Shown piece after piece: positions 17,711 through 25,869 of a stretch of 64,000 nt of DNA. This stretch comes from Streptomyces sp. SID8352 (GTDB lineage Bacteria > Actinomycetota > Actinomycetes > Streptomycetales > Streptomycetaceae): assembly GCF_009862265.1 (NCBI RefSeq), contig NZ_WWGX01000001.1, positions 1-64,000 of the forward strand. The letters run 5' to 3'. Position numbers and translations under genes: made by a program. Under the pieces are notes generated by a model. It did no database searches and was not told the DNA's origin. It worked only from the letters and a program-made list of their open reading frames with translations. Positions within the stretch are counted from its first letter, which is position 1. Every line of letters begins with the position of its first letter.

Positions 17711-18040
17711 TCAGCAGACCTCCGCCGGGTTCGCCCAGGTCTCGGACTCGGTCGGCAGGTGAGACGTGATAATCACCGAGCGCCGACGAGTGCGCCGCTC
17801 CCAGGCCAGTACATACGGGCGGACGAGTGCGACGTCCTCCCCGCACAGCAGCGCCATGTGCTCGGAGCGGTGGCTGTGCTCCGGGTATCGCGCAGGCCAG
17901 GAGGCCGACCGGCCAAGGAGTGCGCGCGGTGCGACATCGGCCAGCGGGCGGTGGGGCGTTAACAGGCGGCGGTGCCTGCCCCTGCTGGAGTGCCGCAGCC
18001 CTCTGGCACGTGAGAGGGCGCGGCGGATACGGTCGAGCAT
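17711..18040 (-). CDS. Small conserved AICE protein
   Basis: This 109-residue protein ends with a segment (GEDVALVRPYVLAWERR and a following basic patch) that I recognise from small genes found beside rep in many Streptomyces integrative elements. Its biochemical role is not known. The N-terminal half is Arg/His-rich. The deletion that truncated rep lies just after its stop codon. It starts at an ATG preceded by GAGCTGAGCAGC, right after the broken gene upstream. Confidence 0.6.
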   Translation of the reverse strand: MLDRIRRALSRARGLRHSSRGRHRRLLTPHRPLADVAPRALLGRSASWPARYPEHSHRSEHMALLCGEDVALVRPYVLAWERRTRRRSVIITSHLPTESETWANPAEVC

Positions 18041-18052
18041 GCTGCTCAGCTC

Positions 18053-18356
18053 CTATCGCTGGTAGCTCGGTCCCCCGGCATCGCCCGCCGTGGGGACCGT
18101 TTTGCGTACGGCCGCCCAGAGAGTGCGGTCGTTCAGGCTGGTGGCGAGGAGGCCGAAGCGGTCGGCGTCGGCCACCGCGTCCAGGACCTCCCGTCAGGAC
18201 TCGGCGGTGAGCGATTCCGGCACGTCCGCTCCGACCGTCGTGTGTCGGGCCTGCTCCTCCACGCGCGCGGCGCCCGAGGGCGGACAGCCGGGCGGCGATG
18301 GCCGCCGCACTGACTTCCGAATCGGGCACAGGGCAGCCTCCGTCGCAGGCGATCAC
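18053..18356 (-). pseudogene. Broken small AICE gene
   Basis: Coding-like sequence continues across two interruptions. The first part (GTG at 18356, IACDGGCPVPDSEVSAAAIA) shifts frame near the middle. The second part contains an in-frame TGA before REVLDAVADADRFGLLA and ends at a TAG at 18053. The C-terminal phrase ADRFGLLATSLNDRTLWAAV is typical of a short protein carried by AICEs near the repressor. One frameshift and one nonsense codon make it non-functional as read. Confidence 0.6.
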
Positions 18357-18367
18357 TTTCAGTAAAG

Positions 18368-18398
18368 CTAGTTAACTAGATTAGAGCTAGTGGACTAG
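18368..18398. promoter_or_regulatory. Twin palindromic operators of the GntR repressor
   Basis: Two 12-bp palindromes CTAGTNNACTAG lie 19 bp apart (18368-18379 and 18387-18398), the second ending 9 bp before the repressor ATG. They sit between the repressor and the divergent small genes, so a bound repressor could silence both directions, as KorSA does in pSAM2. Confidence 0.75.
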
Positions 18399-18407
18399 AT
18401 TTTCCAT

Positions 18408-19163
18408 ATGCCTGAGCAGCCGCCCTATCTCCGCATCGCCGACGAACTCCGGCGGCGGATCGCTGAGCACGTGTGGGAGCCGGGCGACCGGCTGCCCTCC
18501 CGCGCCCAGATCGGCCAGGAGTACGACGTCGGTGACAACGTCGTCCGCCGCGCTCAGGAACTCCTGATCTCCCAGGGCGTCCTGGAGGGCCGCGCCGGGT
18601 CGGGAACATACGTCGCCGAACCCCGGCAACGGGTGCGCGTCGTACGGTCGTCGGCGCGGGAGCAGCCCAGTGGATCGCCGTTCCGGGCCGACATGAAGGC
18701 CGTTGGCCGGCAGGGGGATTGGGAGAGCCGGACGGACGCGAAGGTGCCGGCGCCTGCCGAGATCGCCGCGCGCCTCGGGATCGTCGAGGGGGAGTTGTGC
18801 GTCCGGACGACGTACGAGTTCCTAGCGGATGGCAGGCCGGTTCAGCTCTCGACGAGTTGGGAGCCGTACGACCTCACCGCGGGCACGCTCGTCGTCCTCC
18901 CCGAGGGAGGCCCGCACGCCGGCGCCGGAGTCGTGAACCGCATGGCCGCGATCGGCGTGACCGTCAGCCACGCGGTGGAGCAGCCCGAGCCGCGAACGGC
19001 GACCGCCGAGGAGGCGTCGCTACTCGGCATCCAGAAGGCCGCGCTTGTCACGAACATCCGCCGGACGTACTACAGCGACCAGGGGCGGCCGATCGAGACG
19101 GCGGACATCGTCGTGCCCGCCGCCCACTGCGAGATCGTCTACGAGATCCCGATCAACCGCTAA
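18408..19163 (+). CDS. GntR-family (HutC-type, KorSA-like) repressor
   Basis: This 251-residue regulator has an N-terminal winged helix (LRIADELRRRIAEHVWEPG followed by LPSRAQIGQEYDVGDNVVRRA, residues 8-50) and a C-terminal UTRA ligand-binding domain (about 95-245). In pSAM2 the related KorSA represses replication and transfer functions. Two matching palindromes immediately upstream argue for autorepression. The gene is intact, so the element still carries its control protein although most of what it would control is lost. Confidence 0.88.
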   Translation: MPEQPPYLRIADELRRRIAEHVWEPGDRLPSRAQIGQEYDVGDNVVRRAQELLISQGVLEGRAGSGTYVAEPRQRVRVVRSSAREQPSGSPFRADMKAVGRQGDWESRTDAKVPAPAEIAARLGIVEGELCVRTTYEFLADGRPVQLSTSWEPYDLTAGTLVVLPEGGPHAGAGVVNRMAAIGVTVSHAVEQPEPRTATAEEASLLGIQKAALVTNIRRTYYSDQGRPIETADIVVPAAHCEIVYEIPINR

Positions 19164-19199
19164 GCGGGCCCGGCGGAGCCAACTACTTGGCGACGGATG

Positions 19200-19727
19200 T
19201 TATGGCTGCCGCCCCAGGGCACCATTGGGGTCGTCCAGGGCGGATCGAGCCAGCTCGCGGAAAGGGCTCAGGCTCGGCCAATGGATAGCTCTGCTCGGTG
19301 GCGGGGCGTACCGCCTGGCTGGCTCCAGCCCGAGCCCCACGAGAGTGGCACGCAGGATGGACCCGACGCGTTGCGTCACTGATCTTGCTTCTGCGGCAAC
19401 GCTGTCAGGCCCCGCTAGAGCCACGGCACTTTCGGCCTGCGACAGCGCCGACATGAGGCGGCGCGCCTCGGCAGCCCGCTCCCGCAGGTCTCCCGGTATC
19501 GAGTCCCCTACCGAGGTGAGGGCCGCTACCGCTGGAGCAAGTTCCGCTGCTGCCTTTACGAACTGAGCGTAGGCATCAGCGCGAGTCTGACGCCGCCAGT
19601 GCTCGTGCTGCGAGCGGCGCTGGGAGTTCCCCGTGTGCTTGGCCGCACGTACCGCTCCGAAGGTGCCGAGCCCTGCCACAACTACAGCTGTTGCAGCGGT
19701 AATTGATGCCGTTCCCCCTAGGTCCAT
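19200..19727 (-). CDS. Hypothetical membrane-anchored protein of the element
   Basis: This 175-residue protein has an N-terminal hydrophobic helix (ITAATAVVVAGLGTFGAV) and then a long, probably helical, charged region (HWRRQTRADAYAQFVKAAAEL). Proteins of this shape are frequent accessory genes in Streptomyces phages and integrative elements, but I know no function. Base composition is somewhat lower in G+C than neighbouring core genes. The ATG at 19727 is one of two close starts; a GTG lies two codons upstream. It reads away from attR. Confidence 0.65.
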   Translation of the reverse strand: MDLGGTASITAATAVVVAGLGTFGAVRAAKHTGNSQRRSQHEHWRRQTRADAYAQFVKAAAELAPAVAALTSVGDSIPGDLRERAAEARRLMSALSQAESAVALAGPDSVAAEARSVTQRVGSILRATLVGLGLEPARRYAPPPSRAIHWPSLSPFRELARSALDDPNGALGRQP

Positions 19728-19808
19728 TGGCACATTATGCCAAGCGCTGACGCAGGATCGGGGGTGGACTTCACGGGTCTGCTCGGGCGCCGCACACGTG
19801 ATGACCTT

Positions 19809-19828
19809 TGACATCCACAGCTGACATA
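19809..19828. promoter_or_regulatory. Possible integrase arm site (right)
   Basis: TGACATC at 19809-19815 and TGACATA at 19822-19828 repeat the left-end pair with the same 13-bp spacing, about 90 bp inside attR, in direct orientation with the left block. Confidence 0.5.
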
Positions 19829-19915
19829 AACGACCCCGGACGGCGGCATACAGCAGCGCCCCCACGTGACCCCCGGACCAGGCGGCGGAGTGCACGGGGG
19901 CGGGTGTGGACCGAA

Positions 19916-19958
19916 CTTGTAAAGCGAAGGTCGTCGGTTCGAATCCGACAGGGGGCTC
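19916..19958 (+). repeat. attR, 3' tRNA-Thr fragment
   Basis: This exact copy of the 43 bp at 15279-15321 is what remains of the original tRNA 3' half after insertion; no 5' tRNA half precedes it. Confidence 0.9.
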
Positions 19959-20232
19959 CACGCACCACCGGCGTCGGCTCCGGGGCATGCCCCGTCCGGG
20001 CGGCTTCCGGGTGGAAGGGGCCCCATGCGCCTCATGGCCTCCCGTGCTCTCCACCCGTGGGCGGGACGGTCCGAACAGCATGTTCCGGGACGGCTGCTCC
20101 GGGGGGCCGGTGGACGGGTCAGTGCCGGGCCGCGGACGAGGCCGGGCCGTCAGCGGCGCGACGGCCGACTTCCGCGGCTACGGGGAAGGCCCTGGCGCTC
20201 GCGGATCCTCGGACCAGGTCCGCCTCGGAGAG

Positions 20233-20600
20233 GCAGGCGACTTTGTGTGCTTCAAGGAGTGAGACGCGCGGTTCGAAGGTGAGCCCACGCGAGATTTCGC
20301 TTCGGGTGTACCGGCCGAGGGCGGCAAGCAATGCCGCACGTTCTCACGTCGTGGAGGGTGCCTGGGTGGCGTTGGGCATTGATGACGCGGCAGGTGCACC
20401 GGATGGTTCGTAGACGCGGACTTCGACCCCGGAATGGTTCCCAGGGCCTGGTGGATCATCGGCTCGACGTCATGCCAGGGGAGTCCGCCGTTTCCGCAGC
20501 CCAGGGGCGGTACCGCGATGGACTTGATTCCGCGCTCCACGATTTCGTCCCGCAGTGCCACGAGTCCCGAGGCGATGTCCTCAGGCCCGCGGCTGCGCGC
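20233..20600 (-). pseudogene. darG: Fragment of a DarG-type macro-domain antitoxin
   Basis: The first part encodes EDIASGLVALRDEIVERGIK, then PPLGCGNGGLPWHDV, the C-terminal half of a DarG macro domain (ADP-ribosylglycohydrolase that reverses DarT DNA modification). A missing G in a run at IPG shifts the frame; in the new frame GVEVRVYEPSG continues the homology. A TGA then interrupts, and LLAALGRYTR with RVSLLEAHKVA, the start of the DarG C-terminal domain, follows in the same frame. Both ends are missing and no darT is visible. It lies just outside attR and ends against the MFS gene. Confidence 0.7.
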
Positions 20601-20661
20601 CGGTCCGCCCCGCGCCCGGGCCCGGCCGCAGGGCCCGGACCTCGGGGTTCCGGGGGCTCCG

Positions 20662-21993
20662 TCACTCTCCCGGGAGCGGGGCGCGGGCGCGTCGGCCGCG
20701 GGCGGAGGCCGCGACGGCGGGCAGCAGGGCGAGGGAGAGGACACCGCCGGCGAGGGCGAGGACGGGGTAGCCGGCGGCGGCGACCACGAGACCGGAGGCC
20801 ATGCCGCCGGTGGCCCCGGCCACGGCGATGGAGACGTCGACCAGGCCCTGGGTCCGGGCCCGGGTGGCGAGCGGGACGGTGTCCGTGATGATCGCGGTGC
20901 CGGAGACCAGGCCGAAGTTCCAGCCGAGGCCGAGCAGGGCCAGGGCCAGCGCCAGCAGGGCGACGGAGTCGCCGGGGGCCGCCGCGGCGAGGACGCCCGA
21001 GGCCAGCAGGGTGACACCGGCGGCGCCCGCGACGCTCGCGCGGCCGTAGCGGTCCACGAGCCAGCCGGTCAGCGGCGAGGGCAGGTACATCGCGCCGATG
21101 TGGATGCCGATGACGAGCCCGGAGGCGCCGGTGCCGTGGCCGTGGTCGCGCATGTGGACGGGTGTCATCGTCATGACCGCGACCATCACCAGTTGGGTGA
21201 GGACCATGACCAGCGTGCCGAGGACCACGCCCCCGCGGCTCCCGTCCGTGCCGTCCGCCCCGGGGGCGCCCTGGGCGTCGGGGGAGACCTGGGCGCCGGG
21301 GGTGGCCGGGCCCGGCCCGGCGCCGACCTCCCCGGCCCCGGCCGCCGCGGCACGGGCCAGGAGCAGCGGGTCGGGCCGGAGCCAGAGCGCGAGGACCAGC
21401 GCGGCCAGCGCGTAGGCGGCGCCGGAGAGGAGGAACGGCCCTGCCAGCCGGGGGATGCCGAGGTGCTCGGCGAAGGTGCCGGTCGGCGCGGTGAGGTTGG
21501 GCCCGACGACGCCGCCGAGCGTGGTGGCGACCAGGACGGTGGAGACCGCGCGGGCCCGGTGGCCGGGAGCGGCCATGTCGGCTCCGGCGTAGCGGGCCTG
21601 GAGGTTGGTGGCGGTGCCCGCGCCGTAGACGAACAGGGCGGCGAACAGCAGGACCGGGACGTCCAGCACGGCGGCGAGGATCACACCGGCCGACCCGACG
21701 GCGCCGGTGAGGTAGCCGGCGGCGAGCCCGGGGCGGCGGCCGTGCGTCTGGGAGACGCGGCCGACGAAGACGGCGGCGAGCGCGGACCCGGCGGTGAACA
21801 GGGTGCTGGGCAGCCCGGCGAGGCTGGTGCTGCCGAGCATGTCCTCGGCCAGCAGGGCGCCGACGGTGACCCCCGCCGCGAGACCGGCTCCGCTGAGGAC
21901 CTGGGAGGCGACCAGGACGCGCAGGATGCGGGCCTGCGCCCGGCCGGGGTCGGGTATGGGGGCGGTCGTGCCCGCGGATGCGGTGCTGGTCAT
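20662..21993 (-). CDS. MFS transporter
   Basis: This 443-residue protein shows about twelve hydrophobic segments and the MFS loop 2-3 motif as GRVSQTHGRRPG (about residue 85). A long cytoplasmic linker rich in Gly, Ala and Pro (DAQGAPGADGTDG near 235) separates the two six-helix halves. The substrate cannot be read from the sequence; the family includes many proton-driven drug or metabolite exporters. No regulator is adjacent. The gene lies beyond the integrated element and its stop abuts the darG remains. Confidence 0.85.
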   Translation of the reverse strand: MTSTASAGTTAPIPDPGRAQARILRVLVASQVLSGAGLAAGVTVGALLAEDMLGSTSLAGLPSTLFTAGSALAAVFVGRVSQTHGRRPGLAAGYLTGAVGSAGVILAAVLDVPVLLFAALFVYGAGTATNLQARYAGADMAAPGHRARAVSTVLVATTLGGVVGPNLTAPTGTFAEHLGIPRLAGPFLLSGAAYALAALVLALWLRPDPLLLARAAAAGAGEVGAGPGPATPGAQVSPDAQGAPGADGTDGSRGGVVLGTLVMVLTQLVMVAVMTMTPVHMRDHGHGTGASGLVIGIHIGAMYLPSPLTGWLVDRYGRASVAGAAGVTLLASGVLAAAAPGDSVALLALALALLGLGWNFGLVSGTAIITDTVPLATRARTQGLVDVSIAVAGATGGMASGLVVAAAGYPVLALAGGVLSLALLPAVAASARGRRARAPLPGE

Positions 21994-22199
21994 GGTCTCT
22001 TCCGGGGTTGGGGTACGAAGCGGGGCCAAGGGTACGGAGGCGGCGCACCGGGCACGGCGCGGTCCGGTCATTGTGCGGTGTCGCGCGCGGGCGCGGCAGG
22101 GCGGTGGGGGTGGCGGGAAGCGGCGCGGGGCGGGCGAGTGCCGTACGGGGTCCGGGCGGGCGCGCAGTACCCGGCCCCGGTTCAGGTGTCCTCGGTGCG

Positions 22200-22345
22200 T
22201 GCCCTCGGTGCGGGTGCGGGGATGTCCAGGGCGGAGGCGCGCCCGCCCCCTTGAGCGCGTGTCCTCGGTGCGGGTGCGGGGATGTCCGGGACGGAGGCGC
22301 GCCCGCCCTCCTTGAGTACCTGCTCTCGGTGCGGGTGCGGGTGCG
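22200..22345. repeat. 60-bp tandem duplication with a partial third copy
   Basis: The 55 bp at 22201-22255 recur at 22261-22315 with a few changes, giving a 60-bp period. A third, partial copy at 22321-22345 runs into repeated GCGGGT hexamers. It lies in the 800-bp gene-free region between the MFS start and the kinase stop. Confidence 0.8.
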
Positions 22346-22684
22346 GGTGCGGTGCAGGGGGGAGGGGGTGCGGCGTGCGACGGGTGGTGCGCCGTGCGTC
22401 CGGGAGCCCGCGCCGGGGCCGCCGCTCCGCCGTACCGGGCGCCGGGCGCGCCGGATCGCCGGGACCGGTTCGGCGCCGTTCCGCTTCCGGGCGCGGGCGG
22501 ACGCTCCGTCGGTCGGCCGGTGTGGAGCGACCGCGCCCGCGCCCGCCCGCGTCCTCGGCGGGCTCGTCCCGCGCCCCCGGCCGGCCGCCGCCCCGTTCTC
22601 CGCGTCGCCACGCCTTCCCGAGCCGCACGCCGCCGCCCGGCCGTCCCCACCTGTCCGGCCGTCCCCACCGGTCCCCACCACTCC

Positions 22685-22765
22685 GCGCTGCCCGCGCTGC
22701 CCGCGCTGCCCGCGCTGCCCGCGCTGCCCGCGCTGCCCGCGCTGCCCGCGCTGCCCGCGCTGCCC
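22685..22765. repeat. Nine perfect copies of GCGCTGCCC
   Basis: Exactly nine uninterrupted 9-bp units occupy 81 bp just downstream of the kinase gene. The period is a multiple of three, but no gene spans it. Perfect copies imply recent expansion. Apart from this and the 60-bp duplication, the region 21994-22794 holds nothing I can identify. Confidence 0.9.
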
Positions 22766-22794
22766 GCGGGGTGGGGCCGCACGGCGGGACCGGC

Positions 22795-23676
22795 TCAGGG
22801 GTGCAGGTCGCGGGCGATCTCCAGTTGCTCGCGTTCCAGCGGGTCGTCGTCCTCCAGGTTCCAGAGGAGGTTCTGGAGCACTCGGCCCAGGCACCAGGCG
22901 TGGGCCCGGGCGCGGTCCAGGCCGAGGACGTCGGTCAGGGCGTCGAAGCGCCACTGGGTCTCGGCTGGGTCGTAGCGGTTGTCCAGGGCCGGGAGCAGGT
23001 CGAAGCCGGGGTCGCCCGCGAGCGGCTTGGGGTCGATGGCGAGCCAGGGCACGCGCTCGGAGCCGAGGACGTTGCCGTAGTGCAGGTCCCAGTGGAGGAG
23101 GCGGTCGCCGGGCTCGTCCACGACCTCCCGGACGGCGGCGGCGCAGCGCGCGACCAGGCGGCGGGAGGCGGGGTCGGGGACGGCGGCCAGGGCCCGCGGC
23201 ACCTGCTCCAGCATGTCGTGCGCGATGTCGCCGAGACCGCGCAGTCCGGGTGGCGCGGGCGCGGCGGTGAGCCGGGCCAGCAGCCGGGCGATCACCAGGG
23301 CGGCCTCCCGGGAGTCCGGGAGGTGGTCCAGGGTGCGCTCGGCGTCGAGGCGTTCCAGGAGCATCGTGCCGGTGCCCGGGTCGTGGCCGATCAGGCGCAC
23401 CGCCCCGTCGCCGTCCCACCGGCGCAGGGCCACCGGCTCGCCCTCCGTCTCGGCGTCGAGCGCCTGGAGCTTCAGCGCGGCCGGGACGCCGTCCCCCCGG
23501 CGGACGACCGGCAGGACCAGCGCGGCCCAGCCGTGCCGCGCGGGCCCGTCCGGGCGCAGGTCCCACTGGTCGAGGAACCGCTCCGCCAGGGCGGGCAGCG
23601 CGGCGACGAAGACGCGGCCGGCCTCCCCGCCGTACTTGGCCAGACTTGCCGCGAGTGCCTCCGGTACGTCGATCAC
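22795..23676 (-). CDS. APH(6)/hydroxyurea-type antibiotic phosphotransferase family protein
   Basis: This 293-residue kinase belongs to the aminoglycoside/hydroxyurea kinase family that includes streptomycin 6-phosphotransferases. The catalytic loop LLHWDLHYGNVL (Asp near residue 195) and the following metal-binding IDPKPLAGDPGFD are complete, and a Gly-rich hinge GTGTMLLERLD fits the N-lobe. Many Streptomyces carry such genes without being streptomycin producers, so the substrate is open. GTG at 23676 gives a start at IDVPEAL. No biosynthetic genes are adjacent. Confidence 0.88.
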   Translation of the reverse strand: MIDVPEALAASLAKYGGEAGRVFVAALPALAERFLDQWDLRPDGPARHGWAALVLPVVRRGDGVPAALKLQALDAETEGEPVALRRWDGDGAVRLIGHDPGTGTMLLERLDAERTLDHLPDSREAALVIARLLARLTAAPAPPGLRGLGDIAHDMLEQVPRALAAVPDPASRRLVARCAAAVREVVDEPGDRLLHWDLHYGNVLGSERVPWLAIDPKPLAGDPGFDLLPALDNRYDPAETQWRFDALTDVLGLDRARAHAWCLGRVLQNLLWNLEDDDPLEREQLEIARDLHP

Positions 23677-24197
23677 GCACGCGACGCTACCCGCGGCGGG
23701 GAGCCCGGGGCAGCCGGTTTTCGCGCCGTGTCCGACGGATTCCGTGGCCGGACGCGACGGAATCCGTCGGGGAGGACGACGCCCGTCGGTGGGGACAGCG
23801 CACGTCGGGGAGGACGGGCACCTGTCACGGGCGGGTTCGGACCCTGGTGCCGCCGTCGGCGGCTTCTCCTGCGTCGGCTCGGTGTCCGGGGCGCTCGGTG
23901 TCCGGGGTCTGTACGCCGTCCACCGCGCGGCCGACCCCCGTGAGCGAGCGTCCTGTGCCCCGGTCTCCTTCCGGCCGGCCCGGCCTCCGGACCGGGTGCC
24001 GGGCCGCGGCCGACCCCGTCGGGCGCCGATTCCCCCGGGGCGGCCACCGGCCGGAGGGCCGGGCTCCGCCGGTAGGGCGGGCTCCGCCGGAAGGCCGGGC
24101 GCCGTCCGGCCCGGGAAGGGGCGCGCGGGGGCCCGCGGCTCACCGGCCCTCCGGGCCCCGCCCCGCCCGCTCGCCCTCCCGGACCGGCCGCGCCGGT
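23677..24197. other. Gene-free region between the kinase and the second MFS gene
   Basis: No convincing gene lies in these 520 bp. Short GGAATCCGTC and CGGGCTCCGCCGG-type repeats occur, and the segment should contain the kinase promoter. Confidence 0.55.
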
Positions 24198-25700
24198 TCA
24201 GCCCACCGGGTCCGGGGCGCCGCCGGGGGCGTGGACGTCGCGGCCGGGGGCCTTGGCCGTCACCATCAGGCCCGCGACCACGGCCGCCAGCAGCATGATC
24301 CCCGCGGCCAGCCAGATGGCGACCGTGTAGCCGTGCACGATGCCCTCCCGGACCACCCGGTTCCGCTGCGAGGGGTCGGTCAGATGGGCGGTGATGTAGG
24401 TGGCGCTGCTGGTGGTGGCGATGGTGTTGAGCAGCGCGGTGCCGATGGAACCGCCCACCTGCTGCGAGGTGTTGACGGTCGCCGAGGTCACTCCGGAGTC
24501 CTGCGGGGCGACGCCCGCGGTGGCGGTGGAGAAGACCGGCATGAAGGTGAGGCCCATGCCGAGGCCCATCAGCAGCAGCGCCGGGAGGATCTCCCCGGCG
24601 TAGTCGGAGGCGACCGTCATCTGGGCGAGCAGCACCATGCCGCCGGAGGCCAGCAGCATCCCCGGGACCATCAGCAGCCGCGGGCCCACGCGGGGCAGCA
24701 GCCGGGCGGAGATCTGGGTGGAGCCGATCACGATGGCGATGGTCATCGGCAGGAAGGCCAGCCCGGTGCGCACCGGCGAGTACTCCAGGATGACCTGGAG
24801 GTAGTACGTCATGAACAGGAACAGCCCGAACATGCCGATGACGGCCAGCATCATCGTCAGGAAGCAGCCCGCGCGGTTGCGGTCGCGGATGATGTGCAGC
24901 GGCAGCAGGGGCATCGGCGCCCGGGTCTGCCACCAGACGAAGGCGGCCAGCAGCACCAGGGCCGCGGCGAACAGCGCCAGGACGAGCGGTGCGGTCCAGC
25001 CGCGCGGCTGGGCCTCGCTGAAGCCGTAGACGAGGGTGACCAGGCCGCCGCAGCCGAGGAGCACCCCGGGCACGTCCAGGCGGGCGCCCGCGTGTCCCGG
25101 GCGGTCGTGCAGCAGGGTCAGCGCCCCGGTCACGGCGACCACGGCGACCGGGATGTTGACGTACAGGCACCAGCGCCAGCTCAGGTACTCGGTGAGGAAG
25201 CCGCCGACGATGAAGCCGACGGCGGCGCCGCTGCCGGCCAGCGCGCCGTAGATGCCGAAGGCCTTCCCGCGCTCCCGGGGGTCGGTGAAGGTGGTCGTCA
25301 GCAGGGAGAGCGCGGAGGGGGCCAGGACGGCGGCGAAGACGCCCTGGAGGGCGCGGGCGCCGAAGAGCATGGGAGGGCCGACGGCGGCGCCGCCGATCGC
25401 GGAGGCGCCCGCGAAGCCGATCAGGCCGATGACGAAGGTGCGCTTGCGGCCGACCAGGTCGGCGATGCGCCCGCCGAGGAGCAGCAGCCCGCCGAACGCC
25501 AGGGTGTAGGCGGTGATGACCCACTGCCGGTTGGCGTCGGACATGCCGAGTTCACGCTGGGCGGAGGGCAGGGCGATGTTCACGATGGTCGCGTCGAGGA
25601 CGACCATCAGCTGGGCCAGGGCGATCACCACCAGCCCCCACCAGCGGCGGGGGTCGGAGTCCACGGGCGCGGCCGGCTCGTCGGTCCGGGTGCCACTCAT
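24198..25700 (-). CDS. DHA2-family (14-helix) MFS drug exporter
   Basis: This 500-residue membrane protein has fourteen hydrophobic segments and the DHA2 hallmarks: motif D1 LDATIVNIALPSAQ in helix 1, loop motif GRIADLVGRKRTF (about 77-89), and motif C GSGAAVGFIVGGFL in helix 5. Proteins of this type (EmrB/QacA-like) export drugs or lipophilic compounds by proton antiport. A TetR regulator usually sits beside such genes but none is present here, so its control is unknown. The ATG at 25700 opens with a short polar tail. Confidence 0.92.
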   Translation of the reverse strand: MSGTRTDEPAAPVDSDPRRWWGLVVIALAQLMVVLDATIVNIALPSAQRELGMSDANRQWVITAYTLAFGGLLLLGGRIADLVGRKRTFVIGLIGFAGASAIGGAAVGPPMLFGARALQGVFAAVLAPSALSLLTTTFTDPRERGKAFGIYGALAGSGAAVGFIVGGFLTEYLSWRWCLYVNIPVAVVAVTGALTLLHDRPGHAGARLDVPGVLLGCGGLVTLVYGFSEAQPRGWTAPLVLALFAAALVLLAAFVWWQTRAPMPLLPLHIIRDRNRAGCFLTMMLAVIGMFGLFLFMTYYLQVILEYSPVRTGLAFLPMTIAIVIGSTQISARLLPRVGPRLLMVPGMLLASGGMVLLAQMTVASDYAGEILPALLLMGLGMGLTFMPVFSTATAGVAPQDSGVTSATVNTSQQVGGSIGTALLNTIATTSSATYITAHLTDPSQRNRVVREGIVHGYTVAIWLAAGIMLLAAVVAGLMVTAKAPGRDVHAPGGAPDPVG

Positions 25701-25869
25701 TGGGCCAGAACACCATGGAACGGGGGGTGCCGCACCTCGTCGGAGCGGGCCGGAACGGGCGCGGCGCCGCCCCGTCCCGGCAGGCCCGCCCCCGGGGCCG
25801 CGCGGCCCGGCCCGGTGGTGCCCCGGGGGGCCGGGACCCGGTTCCCGGCCGGGCCCCGAGGGGCTCCCG

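Larger units (their letters stand above)
15279..19958. mobile_element. Decayed AICE-type integrative element in tRNA-Thr
   Basis: The 4.7-kb segment is bounded by a 43-bp identical direct repeat whose left copy is the 3' half of tRNA-Thr. Inside are a tyrosine integrase, an excisionase, a truncated RepSA-type replication gene, two small AICE genes (one broken) and a KorSA-like GntR repressor, in the order seen in pSAM2-type elements. No TraB/FtsK-type transfer gene, Pra activator or NUDIX gene is present. It therefore looks unable to replicate or transfer but might still be excised. Confidence 0.88.

Noticed and set aside
15420..18356. A 978-codon frame spanning the integrase and everything upstream
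   Set aside because: Beyond the integrase it reads rep out of frame (Pro/Thr/Ser-rich). The rep homology is in another frame.
19916..19958. A second tRNA gene
   Set aside because: Only the 3' half from the anticodon loop onward is present; the 5' half is unrelated sequence.
22182..23680. Several long frames through the GCGCTGCCC repeats giving (GSA)n, (RCP)n or (ALP)n
   Set aside because: All three frames are open because the unit is 9 bp; only the kinase gene on the minus strand has real motifs.
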